Below, piece after piece: positions 1 to 11,379 of a DNA stretch of 64,000 nt. The stretch lies in the NCBI RefSeq assembly GCF_033115175.1, contig NC_084836.1, positions 81,434,253 to 81,498,252 of the forward strand, in the 5' to 3' direction. Under the pieces are notes generated by a model. That model was not told where the DNA came from, searched no databases, and was given only the letters and a program-made list of their open reading frames with translations. This stretch comes from Lepus europaeus (lineage: Eukaryota > Chordata > Mammalia > Lagomorpha > Leporidae). The position numbers and the translations under genes were made by a program. Numbering within the stretch: the first letter of the stretch is position 1; each line of letters begins with the position of its first letter.

Positions 1-236
1 TTCACTCCCCAAATAGCCACAACAGTCGGAGCTGAGCCAATCCAAAGCCAGGAGCTTCTTCCGGGTCTCCCATGTGGGTACAGGGGCCAAGGACTTGGGC
101 CATCCTCCACTGCTTTCCCAGGCCATAGCAGAGAGCTGGATCAGAAGTGGAGTAGCCAAGACTCTGAACCACTACCCATATGGGATGCTGGCACTGCAGG
201 TGGCGGCTTTACCCACTACGCCACAGCGCCAGCCCT
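1..236 (-). mobile_element. C-SINE, cut by the window start
   Basis: Antisense copy from the TTCACTCCCC motif to CACAGCGCCAGCCC; the tail lies before position 1. Confidence 0.85.
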
Positions 237-249
237 AGGGGCATTCCAT

Positions 250-560
250 TTTTTTTTTTTTTTAAGATTTATTTATTTGAAAGTCACAGTTACAGAGAGA
301 GAGAGGGGTCTTCCATCTGATGGTTCACTACCCAGATGGCCACAAGAGCCAGAGCTGCGCTGGTCCAAAGCCAGGAGCCTCTTCCAGGTCTCCCACATGG
401 GTGCAGGGGCCTAAGAATGTGGGATATCTTCTACTGCTTTCCTAGGTCATAACAGAAAGCTAGATCGGAAGTGGAGCAGCTGGGTATTGAACTGGCGCCC
501 ATACGGGATGTTGGCGCTTCAGGCAAGGGCATTAACCCACTGTACCACAGTGCCAGCCCC
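250..560 (-). mobile_element. C-SINE, full copy
   Basis: Antisense, poly(T) end to CAGTGCCAGCCCC. The near-duplicate GCATTCCATTTTT (241) and GTATTCCATTTTT (564) is its target duplication. Confidence 0.9.
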
Positions 561-791
561 AGGGTATTCCATTTTTAATGGGGGCCCTTGAAATTAAAAG
601 TTGTTGATCAGAATAAGATAGCTCACATAGGCTGAACAAATAGGATTCCAAGTTTACTTTCTTAGAGTCGTTTTTTAAAATAGCCATATGTATACTTTCA
701 CCAAATCATTAGCAAGTTGAAAAACACTTTTAGGGTATGGATGTTTAGCCTACTGGTTAAAATATGGGTTAATATGCCAGCATTCCAGGGC

Positions 792-1208
792 CTATGTTGT
801 GGTATAGTGGGTAAAACCACTGCTTGAGGTGTTGGCATCCTATATGGGTGTCAGTTCGAGTCCTGGCTGCTCCACTTCTGATCCAGCTCTCTACTAATGC
901 GCCTGGGAAAGCAGTGTAATACTTTCCAAGTGCTTGGGCCTCTGTATCCATGTGAGAGACATGGAAGAGTTTCCTGGCTCCTGGCTTCAGCCTGGCCCAG
1001 CCCTAGCCATTGTGGCCATTTGGGTAGTGAACCAGTGAAAGGAAGATTCTCTCTCTCTCAAGGACCTGGATTCCTGTCCCCAACGTGGGAGATCTGGATT
1101 GAGTTTCCTGCACCCAGCTTTGGCCTGGCCAGCCTTGGCCATTCTGTGCAATTGGGAGCAAACCAGTGAATGGGAGTTCTCTTTCAATCTCTCAAGTTAA
1201 AAAAAAAA
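792..1208 (+). mobile_element. C-SINE with a second partial body
   Basis: The sense head starts near 792. After the CT-rich stretch (about 1050-1060) a second, headless body piece follows (CAACGTGGGAG to AAGTTAAAAAA), so two copies are fused or one has an internal duplication. Confidence 0.8.
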
Positions 1209-1403
1209 TTCTAAAACCAAATTTCAGCTATTTAAAAAAATAAAAACTATCATTTAATCATTAATTAATTCATCTTGTGATAAAGCTGTTCAATCATTTT
1301 GCTAGAGACTGTATTAACTGGCGTGGTTCTAGTTACACTCTTGGCTGACAGTCCTAACTTCTCCAGGTTGGTATTAAAAATGAGTCCTTAATAACCCAAG
1401 ATG

Positions 1404-1662
1404 GGGGCCAGCACTGTGGCGCAGTGGGTAAAGCTTCCACCTGGAGCACATGCATCCCATATGGACTCCAGTTTGTGTCCCAGTTGCTCCACTTCTGATT
1501 CAGCTCTCTGCTAATAGCCTAGGAAAGCAGTAGAAGATGGCCCAAGTCCTTGGGCCCCTGCACCCACATGGGAAACCTGGAAGAAGCTCCTGGCTCCTGG
1601 CTGCGGATCAACTCAGCTCTGGACATTGCAGCCATCTGGGGAGTGAACCAGCAATGGGAGCT
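1404..1662 (+). mobile_element. C-SINE without its tail
   Basis: Sense head GGGGCCAGCACTGTGG to GAGTGAACCAGC; the CT run and A-rich tail are missing. Confidence 0.8.
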
Positions 1663-2011
1663 CTACACCACCTGGGACAGCCTAGGCACTGAACAGCAAA
1701 ACCAGCCATGAACACACAGGCTGCGTTGTGGACTTTTCCAGCTTATCAGTACAAGCTCTTCCTCCTTCCTGGTCTCACAACCCCCTTCTCTGCTTCCCAA
1801 CAGATATGGGCATCCAGAACCCATCTCAACCGCTGCCTGTGGACCAGCATCCTCTCCCATGGTAAGTTAATTAGAACTTACTTCCCTATTCCTGTCCCCG
1901 ACTTCCTGGGCCCCCATGGTTCTCAGTGTTTCCTGTTGCTTATTGAACGGTTCTATCGAGGTAACCACCCAGGACTCAACAGGTCAAAATCACGTTCAAG
2001 ACTTCCTCCTC

Positions 2012-2313
2012 GGGGCCGGTGCAGTGGCTCACTAGGCTAATCCTCCACCTGCGGCGCCGGCACCCCAGGTTCTAGTCCCAGCTGCTCCTCTTCCAGTCCA
2101 GCTCTCTGCTGTGGCCCGGGAATGCAGCGGAGGGTGGCCCAAGTGCTTGGGCGCCTACACCCGCATGGGAGACCAGGAAGAAGCACCTGGCTCCTGGCTT
2201 CGGATCGGCATAGCTCTGGCTGTAGTGGCCATTTGGGGAGTGAACCAATGGAAGAAAGACCTTTCTCTCTCTCTCACTGCCTAACTCCAATTAAAAATAA
2301 ATAAATAAATAAA
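2012..2313 (+). mobile_element. C-SINE, CSINE2-like
   Basis: The head has GTGGCTCACTAGGCTAATCC, the mark of the CSINE2-like subgroup. Flanking duplicates AAGACTTCCTCCTCG and AAGACTTCCTTCTCG frame it (about 1998 and 2312). Confidence 0.9.
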
Positions 2314-2342
2314 GACTTCCTTCTCGCCCTCTTCCTTGGTTG

Positions 2343-2418
2343 TACGTGCACAAGCACAGCGCAGGCACACATACACACGCATGCAGTTGCATGCGCACAC
2401 ACACGCACATGCACACAG
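2343..2418 (+). repeat. Imperfect CA-rich microsatellite
   Basis: Irregular CACA, CACG and TGCA units between a SINE and the MaLR LTR. Confidence 0.7.
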
Positions 2419-2848
2419 CTATGATCTGAATATGCTTTGTTCCCAAGGATTCCCATGTTGGGAGATTGGTCCTCAGTGAGCCAATGTTAACAAGTAGCAG
2501 GACCTGTAAGAGATGAAGTCCAGTGGGAGATCACTGGGACCCCAGTGCCCTGGGAAGAAAATGCACGAATTCACTGGTTCTCCCTGGTTAGTTCTTGCCA
2601 GAGGGTTGTTATAAAACAGCAGGCCAGCCCTTGGTTGGGCTGCCTGTCTTGCCTTGTGTGTGTGTGCTCACTTGCTCGCTCTCCTACATTCAACCATGAT
2701 GTGACGCACTCAGAGGGCCCTTGCCTGAACCAATGCTATGCTGGTTGGGTTTTCAGCCTCCAAAACTGCGAGCTGAATAAACTTCTGTTCTTTGTAAGTT
2801 ACCTGGGCTCAGGTATTTCATTATAGTTACAGCAAATGGAATGACACA
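2419..2848 (+). mobile_element. MaLR LTR (MST/MLT1 class)
   Basis: It opens CTATGATCTGAATATG, carries CCTCCAAAACTGCGAGCTG with GAATAAAC near 2775 and ends ATTATAGTTACAGC...GACACA. These are the hallmark start and end of mammalian apparent LTR retrotransposons. Confidence 0.65.
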
Positions 2849-3164
2849 CGGCTCCTGGACATCACGACTTCGCTAATGGTCATCATCTTTCCAGTTGTTT
2901 CTCACCTCCCCTAGGTACCCCTACCCAACCCCATCTGATAGGTCCATTTTTTCTCAAAACATTCCTTCCTGGGACTCCTGTGACACTACCCTACTCAACC
3001 CATGTCTCTAAATGAGACCCCTCATTGTCCATGCTTTGGAAAAACCTGTGAAACAAGTCTTGAGCTGTGTGAGTATTTGCTAAGCATTGGAGATCTAGAA
3101 ATGGCTGCCTATGTGTAGTGGAGATGGGCTGCTCAGGGGTTCTTGTCTTCAAGCAGGAAAGAAT

Positions 3165-3420
3165 TCCATTCCATATAGGCACTGGTTCAAGTCCCGACTG
3201 CTCCACTTTGATCCAGCTCCCTGCTAATGGCCTGGGAAGGCAGTGGAAGATGGCCCAAGTCCTTGGGCTGCTGCACCTGCATGGGAGACCTGGAAGAAGC
3301 TCCTGGCTTCAGACTGGCCCAGCTCTGGCTGTTGCAGCCATCTGGGGAATCAACCAATGGTTGGAAGACCTCTGTAATTCTGCCTCTCAAATAAGTGACT
3401 CTTTAAAAAAGAAAAAAAAG
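3165..3420 (+). mobile_element. C-SINE, 5' truncated
   Basis: It starts within the head (GGCACTGGTTCAAGTCCC) and ends in an A-rich tail near 3420. Confidence 0.8.
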
Positions 3421-4228
3421 AATTGAGATGTGAGAGAGAGAGGGGAGCAGTAAGGCACGCTGGCAGAGTTTAATGAAGAGAGTACACTTGACAGACCAGG
3501 TGGGCTTCTCAGCAGAGAACTCAGAGTTCAGACTATGTCAGACTGGCGTTCTCACGGAGATAAGTGTGGGTCCTCCATGTCTCCTCCCACTACATGCCCT
3601 CCGGGACACCGCTTGGGTAGAGGATTTTCTGGGTCTGACAGTCTTCCCAGAACTTCCTAACAGCCTCTTTGACGAAGGGCGGATGAGAGTCCTCTAAGCT
3701 GGCCCCGCGGGGAGGGCTGGGACCTACCCAACAGCAAGACTTTTGATTGCAGGTACTGGTTTGTTACACTTCTTCCCTCCTTCTACCACACAGAAATTTC
3801 CATTTCCCTTAGGCCTCTCAGAGACTAACACCTACCCAGCAACCTTAACAGATGCATGTTCAAGCCACTCCTCCGCAGGGCCCTCCTTCCAGTGCCTGAG
3901 ACATTAACTTGGCTTCCACTGTCCCGCCTCCCCAGTAATTGCCATAAAGCCTGAATAGTCCGGTCACTCTGTCTGGGAAATCTGCTCTAATGATAGGTTG
4001 CAAGCAAACTTTAGAAACACCAGATTTCAAACAATGGATGCATCTGAATTAGGGGCTGCACCTTCTGTGGGAGGGAGCTGCAGATCTTTGTACCAGGCCC
4101 CAGGTGCCCAGGGAGTGACTGCTGCTACTTTTTCATTTGTAAATGTAGACAAGGAGCCCCTACAGAATCCACCAGGGTGTGTTCCCCGCCCCATTCAATG
4201 CATAAGGGATAAAGGAAGATGAATAGTG
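3421..4228. other. Intergenic stretch, nothing recognised
   Basis: Single-copy-looking DNA between two SINEs. I see no exon with splice sites, no RNA gene and no repeat. Confidence 0.5.
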
Positions 4229-4525
4229 CTGGGGGCTGGCGTTGTGGAACAGTAGGCTGAGCCTCCACCTTGATGCTGGTATCCCACAGGAGCACTGGCT
4301 CGGGTCCTGGCTGCTCCACTTTCCATCCAGCTCCCTGCTAATGCACCTGGGAAAAGAGCCATGATGGCCCAAGTGCTTCGGGATGACTAGCCCCTAGCTT
4401 TTGGATGCCTGTGACTGGTCCAGCCCTGGCTGTTGTGATCATTTGGGGAGTAAACCAGCAGATGAAAGACCTCTGTCTCTCCCTCTCTCTGTTCCTCTAC
4501 TTTTCAAAGAAATAATCTTAAAAAG
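4229..4525 (+). mobile_element. C-SINE
   Basis: Head GGGGGCTGGCGTTGTGG to AAATAATCTTAAAAAG; part of the body around 4375 is deleted. Confidence 0.85.
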
Positions 4526-4876
4526 CTCAGATCTGACCAAAGCCTAAGGGACCAGCCCACGTTAATCAGAAACACAGAAGCTAGCAAATCAATGATTTCC
4601 TCTACAGAGATGGGTTACTATGCCTCCCAAAAGTACAAAACATTCATTTTTTATACTGGGCTGAGCACCACACTGGAGAGTATAGACATTTCCTGGAACT
4701 GACCTCACCAGCAGGAGGCTCTGGGTGGATGCCCCGGCATTCCTTGGAAGAATATGAGAAGCTGTCAGGACTAAGGGAAGCTGACAGGCCTCCCATATGA
4801 AGGCATCTTCCTAAAGAGTCCCCACACGTGTCACAATGAAGGTGCCGAAAAGCAGCTTAACACAAGCACCTCTTGA
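4526..4876. other. Intergenic stretch, nothing recognised
   Basis: About 350 bases between two SINEs with no recognisable feature. Confidence 0.5.
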
Positions 4877-5185
4877 ACATAAGATTTATCAATTTCGAAG
4901 TCAGCTACAGAGAGGGGGAGATCTTCCATCTGCTGGTTCACTCCCAAGAGGGCTACAACAGCCAGGGCTCGGTCAGGCCAAAGCCAGGAGCCTGGGACTG
5001 TATCCAAGTCTCCCATGTGGATGGAAGGGGCCCAAGCACCTGGGCCATCTTCTACTGCTTTTCCCAGGCACATTGGCAGGGAGCTGCATCAGAAATGGCA
5101 CAGCCGGGACTTGAACCAGTGCCCACATGGGATGCTGGCACTGCAGGTGGTAGTTTTACCAGCTCCGCCAACAGTGCCGGCCCCC
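4877..5185 (-). mobile_element. C-SINE
   Basis: Antisense, from the degraded tail (AAGATTTATCAATTTCGAAG) to ACAGTGCCGGCCCC. Confidence 0.85.
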
Positions 5186-5218
5186 CTGAACATTTTTCAA
5201 TACAGTCACTCTAGTAAT

Positions 5219-5545
5219 TTTTTAAAAAGATTTATTTATTTACTTGAAAGGCAGAATTACAGAGAGGCAGACACATAGAGAGAGAGGTCTTCCATCCGCT
5301 GGTTCACTCCCCAGATGGCCACAATGGCCAGAGCTGTGCTGATCTGAAGCCAGGAGCCAAGAGCTTCTTCCAGGTCTCCCACGTGGGTACAAGGGCCCAA
5401 GAACTTGGGCCACCTTCTACTGCTTTCCCAGGCCATGGCAGAGAGCTGGATCGGAAGTAGAGCAGCCGGGACTCAAACCGGTGCCCATATGGGATGCCAG
5501 CACTACAGGCAGTGGCTTTACCCGCTGCACCACAGCGCTGACCCC
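5219..5545 (-). mobile_element. C-SINE with target duplication
   Basis: Antisense. The flanks CTCTAGTAATTTTT and CTCCAGTAATTCTT are the aged duplicate. Confidence 0.9.
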
Positions 5546-6989
5546 TCCAGTAATTCTTGAACAAAAGCGCATCCTTATCTACAACTGGGCAACCTGCTCT
5601 CGATGGACTATGCACAGAGCATGCCCCCGAGCAGACCCACCTTGCACAAGGCCAATGTGATGAGGCAGAAGGCACCTGGGGCCCTTGACTCCAGCCCTGG
5701 GGCTCTCGCCCCTACTGCCTCAGCTGCAAGACACAGTTTATTACCGCTTTCATGAGAAACACCGGAGCTACTACCAGTAAAAGCCTTTGCTAAAATGCTC
5801 TAAAAATCCTGCTTGCTTCCTTGAGAGGCATTACAGTTGGAGGGAGACACCCTTCAAAATGTACCGACAGCAGGATGCTTTGGTTCATTCACTCATCCAA
5901 CACCTACAACCTTGAGCAGGTGTTTTAAGGGTCAAGGTCTGGCTGGAGACCCTGCAGAGCTCACAGGTGGGCTTTGTGCTCCGGCACCCAGGAAAGCCGC
6001 ACAGAGTCTAGGAAATCTCCCATGCGAAAACCGCCAGGGTTCTGGAAGGATCCAGAGGAGGGCTGGATGTCCACAAGCAGCTGGACACAAGGTCAAAACA
6101 ATGTAATACGGGGAGTGTGTGGAGAAAGAGCCAACTCCCAGCACAGCTGCTGACAGAGCAGAGACGACTGGAGAGGGCCTGCCGGCAGAGGAAGGAGAGC
6201 TGGCCAATTAAGGAGCCTGTTTTTGGAGAGCAGAACGCCGCTTTGGAGTGGGCAGTGAGCCTCGGGTTTGGGAAAGGTGCAGGGGCAGCTTGGGTAGGGA
6301 TAAGAGGGCTACTGGAAATCACACCCAACAGGCACACTATAATCCTTCCCACCTGCACCGACCGACTTTAGTTCTCTCCCGATTGCCTGTCTGCAGGAAA
6401 CGTCCAAGTAGGATTCTGGAGGCCGGCTGGTCTTGACCGGTGTCTCCAGCCTCCAAATACTTAGAGCAAGACCTGCGTCCAAAATTTCCTGTCGGCTTTC
6501 TTCCCAAGTCCCAAACGCCACGGCCTCGGTCTTGCAGTGTCCCCAGGCCCCTCCCAGTCCATTGTCTGATGTCCTCGGTGGACCCGAGTGTCCCAGAGAC
6601 AAACAGGACAAGGAGCACCTCTGCACGCAGAAGCACTCGGCCAAAGACCTAACCTTCTGTGGACTACTGCATTAACTACAGTTCATCAATACGGCTACAC
6701 AGGAAGCCCGAGGTGTCCACTCTGTTTCCTGCCATTGTCAAGCTTCATAAACCACACAGGCGGGAGGCAGCAGACAAATGGGGCCCGGGATGGGGAGGGG
6801 TAGGACAGCAAAGCGCAAATCCCATTGCACAACCAAATGTTGAGGCTTTGCTCAGTACGGATGTTTTGCATTCCGTTTGATTTAAATATCGCAGTAAAAT
6901 ACTATTTATCTTAACAGCCCAGTGCTGCCTGCTGAGTATTCTGCTTGGGTGTTTACCGGGGGCTGCTGGAGCTTCCCTGTGGATTACAC
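5546..6989. other. SINE-free approach to the CpG island
   Basis: 1.4 kb without a recognised repeat, next to the CpG island. I found no supported exon. Open frames around 6100-6650 lack homology I can recognise. The lack of SINEs may reflect promoter-proximal constraint. Confidence 0.45.
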
Positions 6990-7848
6990 AGCACGTGCGC
7001 AGCAAAGCCCCGGTGCGCCGTGCGCACCACAGCTCCTTCCTCTTAGCTAGGAAAGCCCCCAGGATTTCAGAGCTCTGGGACCAGAGGCGCCTCCAACCGC
7101 CCTAGCGGGCCGACCTCGCCCCTCATTTCTTGGCAACAAAGGAGAGGATTTACAGCTTGAACTTCCGCAAACCCTGGCGTACCCCGGCCGTCGAGGGGCG
7201 CGCCGCCACGGCCTGGGTGGACGCTGTGCCGGTGGGAGCTCGGGCCAAGGGTGGAGGCTCAGCTCCGAGGAGGACCAGGAGGCCTCCAAGTGGGAAAGTA
7301 GCCCTGTCCCTTCCAGGCAGGAGTCCGGGACCACTCCTGCGCCCGCTGTGCCACCATCAATCACGGTGACAGCCCGAGCGCCCCTAGCCCGACTCAACCA
7401 CCCTCCCATCGGACTGCTGCTCCTCAGTGGGCAGGAAGCGCCCGGCGGGAGCCCGAAGCCCTGCACCCAGCCCGGGCGCACCTGACACCGCGCAGGTAGA
7501 ACTCAAGGGATAGCCCCACCTTCTCGGCATACGCACCTGCACCTGGAGCTGCCGCGCCCGCGGCTCCCCAGGACCCCTCATCCCGCCCCCCGCAGAGGTC
7601 AGTCAAGGACACCACGGGACCCCGCCTGGACCGCTACCGCCCAGCGCGCTGGAATGTCACCCCGCCCCGGTCCCCACCCCCGGGCGCCCCCTCCCTCATC
7701 CGTCCTGGGACGCTCGCTGGGTCTCCCCCAAGTCCCCTCCGGAGCCGAGGGCAGTGCCGGCAGCACCTCGCTCCCGGAACCCCACAGCTCCCCGGCCGCA
7801 GTTAGGGGCACGGGGGAGGGGGGGTCCCCGCATCGGCCGCCAACGCCC

Positions 7849-7854
7849 CCTTAC
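7849..7854 (-). other. Candidate splice donor of a CpG-island first exon
   Basis: On the minus strand CTCGAG|GTAAGGGGG is a close match to the donor consensus inside the CpG island. The exon would run from an unknown start (somewhere between about 8640 and 8160) to 7855 and would probably be untranslated. No matching coding frame is recognised. Confidence 0.4.
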
Positions 7855-7939
7855 CTCGAGCTGGCCCTCCCCGCAGGTCCCGGAGGCGGGGGCGACCAGT
7901 GGCCCCGCGGGCGAGCGCGGGGCTGGGTTTCCCCGCCCG

Positions 7940-7984
7940 GGAGGAAGAGGAGGAGGAGAGGAGGAGGAGGAGGAGGAGGAGAGG
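7940..7984 (+). repeat. GGA/GAG microsatellite in the CpG island
   Basis: An imperfect run of GAGGAG and GGAGGA units. On the other strand it would lie in the candidate first exon as a CCT-rich run and could vary in length. Confidence 0.8.
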
Positions 7985-8789
7985 GAAGGCTTTGTGTCTG
8001 CCTCCCGCCCTCCCCTGGGCCGCGGCGATCGCCATCCGCCCTCCCCCAACCGCCCTCCGGAGCTCGTCCAAGGCCTGGGCGGGGGCGATCCGGCCGGAGG
8101 TGGCGACCAAGGCGCCTGCGCAGCCCCGGATCCGGCCGCCCCCAGCCCCTGGCACCGCCCACCCTCGCCCCTGCCGTCGTCCACCCTGGCGCTACCGGGA
8201 ACGGGCTGCGGCCTCAGAAAGTTTATCTAACCCGGAGTAAACTCGGCCGGCCCGCCCCGCTCGGCGCCACCGCCCGCGTCTGCGCGCTCCGCGGCGGGGC
8301 CCCGCGTTCGCTCCTCGCGTCTTCTGCCCTTCCTGCTCCCTTCTTCCCCACACACGCTCCCACACCCTCTTCCCACCGCCTCGAAGCGGCTCCGCCGGCT
8401 GGAGGATCCTCCTCGGCCCCAGGCTTGGGTCCCCACGCGCTCTGGAAGCCTGGGCGGCCGCCTGCGTACACGCGGGCGCCCGGCCCCGAGCCTGCAGGCA
8501 GCGGGGGCGCTCAGGGCAGCGGGGAGAGCTCGGAGAGTCCCGAGTGGTCGGCTTTCCACGAGGGCCAGCTCCTCTGAGCGGTGGCCAATGCCACAGAGGG
8601 CCCCTCGTTTTGGACAGAAGCAGGACGCTGAAACAAACGCGCAAAGCCCGCAGAGCCCTTCCCGCTGCGCTTGGGATTCAGGGGTGTCTGGTTCTCCCAG
8701 TCCTGGCCTTATCAGGTCCCATGGCTATTGAGCCCTCGGCTCAGCTCTCAGGGGAAGCAGCCTAGGCACTGTTCTTTCTGTTCCAAGTC

Positions 8790-9260
8790 ACCCATGCAGT
8801 AAATTATTGAGCACCTGCTATGTGGCAGGCATCGTTCTCATGCTTGGAATGTGTTGAGTTACAAAGCACCGCTGACTGCCCTGGTGGAGCTGCAGTTCTG
8901 GGGAGCACAAAGTAAAAACAAGCGCAACCATGGGTGAATCGCCTTGGGTGTTACAGGGAGAAGTAGCAGGTGGAGGACCCTGGAGACCTGGCTATGTGAT
9001 TAAGTAGGTGGGGTCGACCTTTAGCTCCTTGTGAAGGTGGCATCTGACCCAAAACTTGGAGGAGCTCGCGCAGGGAGGGTCTGGGGGTGCATCAGATGGG
9101 GCAGGGGCTCTGGGGTGTCAGGTTCTGCAGGTTACAGCAGATGCTTTGGTCTGACTGATAACTGCTGGCAGCTCAGAGCCCACGAAGGAGCACAGGTGGT
9201 AGGAACAAGTTAGGAGGGGCCCAAAGTCAGGGTGGAGGTGAAAATGGCTACAAATGCAAG
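8790..9260 (-). mobile_element. L2 LINE 3' remnant
   Basis: TTATTGAGCACCTGCTATGT followed by GGCAGGCATCGTTCTCATGC matches the reverse complement of the L2 3' end (from memory). More distant L2-like text follows to about 9260. Confidence 0.6.
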
Positions 9261-9559
9261 GGTCAGGACACAAAGTGGATTCTTTCTAACGTTGAAGGCG
9301 GAGAAGACAGCAGTGCCTAAAAGAAAAGAGAGCCAGGTGGACAAAGAAGTAAACCTGGCCCCAGGTTCCTCCCTCCCACTTCTCTCCTATTCTCAGCCCC
9401 AGGGGATTTGGTGGTGTCCACAGAAGGGCCAAGTAGGTGCTGATGGCTCAGCCTGTGTTGCCAAGGGCCTTCATCTGTGGCTCCACGGCTGGGCTCTGCG
9501 TGTGCTGGAACTTTGGGGTGCCTTTGGCCTTGCCCTCTCCCTAGAAAACAACTTTTACC

Positions 9560-9720
9560 GTAGAAAACTATTTATTGCCTCCCATACCAGGTGCTAAACA
9601 CTGCCGTAGGCTCTGCGGCTACAGCAGTGACCCAAGCAGATGAACCAGGCTTTAACAGGGAGAGAGAAAGTCATTGAAGGGGATACAGAAAATAAATGTG
9701 TGGCAGGTGAGCCCTGCAGA
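9560..9720 (-). mobile_element. L2 LINE 3' remnant
   Basis: ACTATTTATTGCCTCCCATA, ACCAGGTGCTAAACACTG and GGCTACAGCAGTGACCCAAG resemble the reverse-complement L2 3' end. It may be a second piece of the element at 8790-9260. Confidence 0.5.
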
Positions 9721-10142
9721 AAAACTCACCTGGGGAAGGAGGGGATGTGTTGGGGAGTTCCCAATTTTACAGTGATTTAAAAACAAGAGAAAACCCCAGG
9801 GAGACACTCCTAAAATAACAAAGACTTCCTTCCTCCCCAGGATTGGGCAAATCTTTGGCAGGTTTGGCCTTCCACCCCTGGGTCCCTGGAGACTTGGAGC
9901 GGCCACTCCGGGCAGTGGCAGAGAGCACCAGTGTTCTCTGGGCACTTTTGTCAGCTGGGGACTGGCTAGCCAAGAACATGTCATTTCTAATGAAGTTATT
10001 TCTCCTTTAACGCTAATCCAGTAGCACTGCCCAGAGCTGGCAACTCAACAGTTTGTTTCTCTCCTCTGTTGAGCAAGAGTGTTGTGTGCACCTAAGATGA
10101 CTTGTAAGAGTTTTGTACTCGGGTCTGAGCTATAAAATCATC
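9721..10142. other. Intergenic stretch, nothing recognised
   Basis: About 420 bases between an L2 remnant and a SINE. No feature seen. Confidence 0.5.
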
Positions 10143-10459
10143 ATTTTTTAAAGATTTATTTGTACTTATTTGAAAAGCAGAGTGACAGAGAGAAAGAGAG
10201 GTTTTCCACCCGCTGGTTCACTCCCCAGATGGCCACAATGGCCAGCGCTGGGCTGAAGCCAGGACCTTGGAACTCCATCCAGGTCTCTAGCATGGGTAGC
10301 AGGCACTCAAGCACTTGGAGCCATCGTCTGCTGCTTTCCCAGGGGCAAGAGCAGGGAGCTGGATGGGAAGTGGAGCAGCCAGGACTCAAACTGGTGCTCT
10401 GAAATGGGATGCCGGTATCAGAGTGGGCAGTTTAACCAGCGCCCCACAATACCAGCCTC
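10143..10459 (-). mobile_element. C-SINE
   Basis: Antisense, TTTAAAGATTTATTTG to CACAATACCAGCC. Confidence 0.85.
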
Positions 10460-11000
10460 AGTCCTTTATTTATTGATCTGTACTGGAACTGGGCAGCAGT
10501 GTCTGGCTCAATCCCATAGCCACTGTGAGATAGGTAGAGGATGCGAGTGCAGAGTTAACTAGGTCCAGGTGTTAGTAGTTAACAGTAGTTAAAACTGCTC
10601 ATCTCCTCCAGAGAGGTGGCCTCAACAGCAAGGGCCACTGGCAAGGAAATGCACTTTTTGAAAATTCTTATCTTTGTAGGAATCAGCAGTCATCTTTGGA
10701 ATGTGGAATAATTGAGCTTTTAACACTCCAGGTTGTATGTTTATGAGCTATATAGATGTTTAAATACTTTGATAATCAGAAAAAAGCATTACTTTTGTAA
10801 ATAGAATTTTATCTATAGAAGCACATGTGTAAACACAAAGAGGAATAATTATCCAATATTTTGAGATCTTCTTTGACTATTACTTTTAAGTTTCTTAACC
10901 ATTTCCGAGTGTTGACGGATGAACTGGGGCTTTCTTTGTGACCAGGTTTTGGAAAAGCATTACTGTGTTTATCAAAAAAAAAAAAAAAAAGGGTGTGTTA
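10460..11000. other. Intergenic AT-rich stretch
   Basis: 540 bases, AT-rich after 10640, ending in an A run of about 19 at 10974-10991. No element recognised. Confidence 0.5.
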
Positions 11001-11379
11001 AGGGGCTGGTGTTGTGGCTCAGCAGGTTAAGAAACTGCCCATGACACTGGCATCCCATATGAGTGCCTGTTCAAGTCCCTGCTGCTCCACTTCCGATCCA
11101 GCTCTCGGGTAATGCACCTGTGAAAGCAGCAGAAGATGGCCCAAGTGCATGGACCCCTGCCCCCACATGGGAGACCCAGATGGAGTTCCAGGCTCCAGGC
11201 TTTCTCCTGGGCCAGCTCTGGCCATTGTGGCCATCTGAGGAGTGAACCAGCAGATAGAAGATTCTTTGTGTCTGTCTCTCTTTCTCTCTCTCTCTCACCC
11301 CCACCACCTTCCCTCTCTCTCCCTAACTCTACCATCCAAATAAATAAAAATAAATAATAAAAATCTTAAAAAGAAAAGA
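11001..11379 (+). mobile_element. C-SINE with a long CT stretch
   Basis: Head AGGGGCTGGTGTTGTGG to an A-rich tail of AAATAAA units; the CT-rich part is expanded (11270-11330). Confidence 0.88.

Larger units (their letters stand above)
6990..8640. promoter_or_regulatory. CpG island, probable promoter of the gene downstream of SLC24A3
   Basis: About 1.65 kb of very GC-rich DNA with dense CG dinucleotides, unlike everything else in the window. GC-box cores (CCGCCC and relatives) are frequent, and there is no SINE inside. A purine GGA-repeat run sits at about 7940-7984. On the minus strand a GTAAGG donor follows CTCGAG at 7855. This suggests a first exon transcribed in the same direction as SLC24A3. 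From memory, RIN2 lies next to SLC24A3 in this orientation in human; that assignment is inference. Long open frames here reflect GC content, not coding. Confidence 0.8.

Noticed and set aside
1..6990. RIN2 coding exons expected downstream of SLC24A3
   Set aside because: I looked for its conserved N-terminal segment on the minus strand and found no frame resembling it; later exons would lie before position 1.
7654..8577. 307-codon plus-strand open frame and several others in the CpG island
   Set aside because: Very GC-rich DNA has few stop codons. The peptides are low-complexity Pro/Arg/Gly/Ser with no known domain, and many frames on both strands are open at once.
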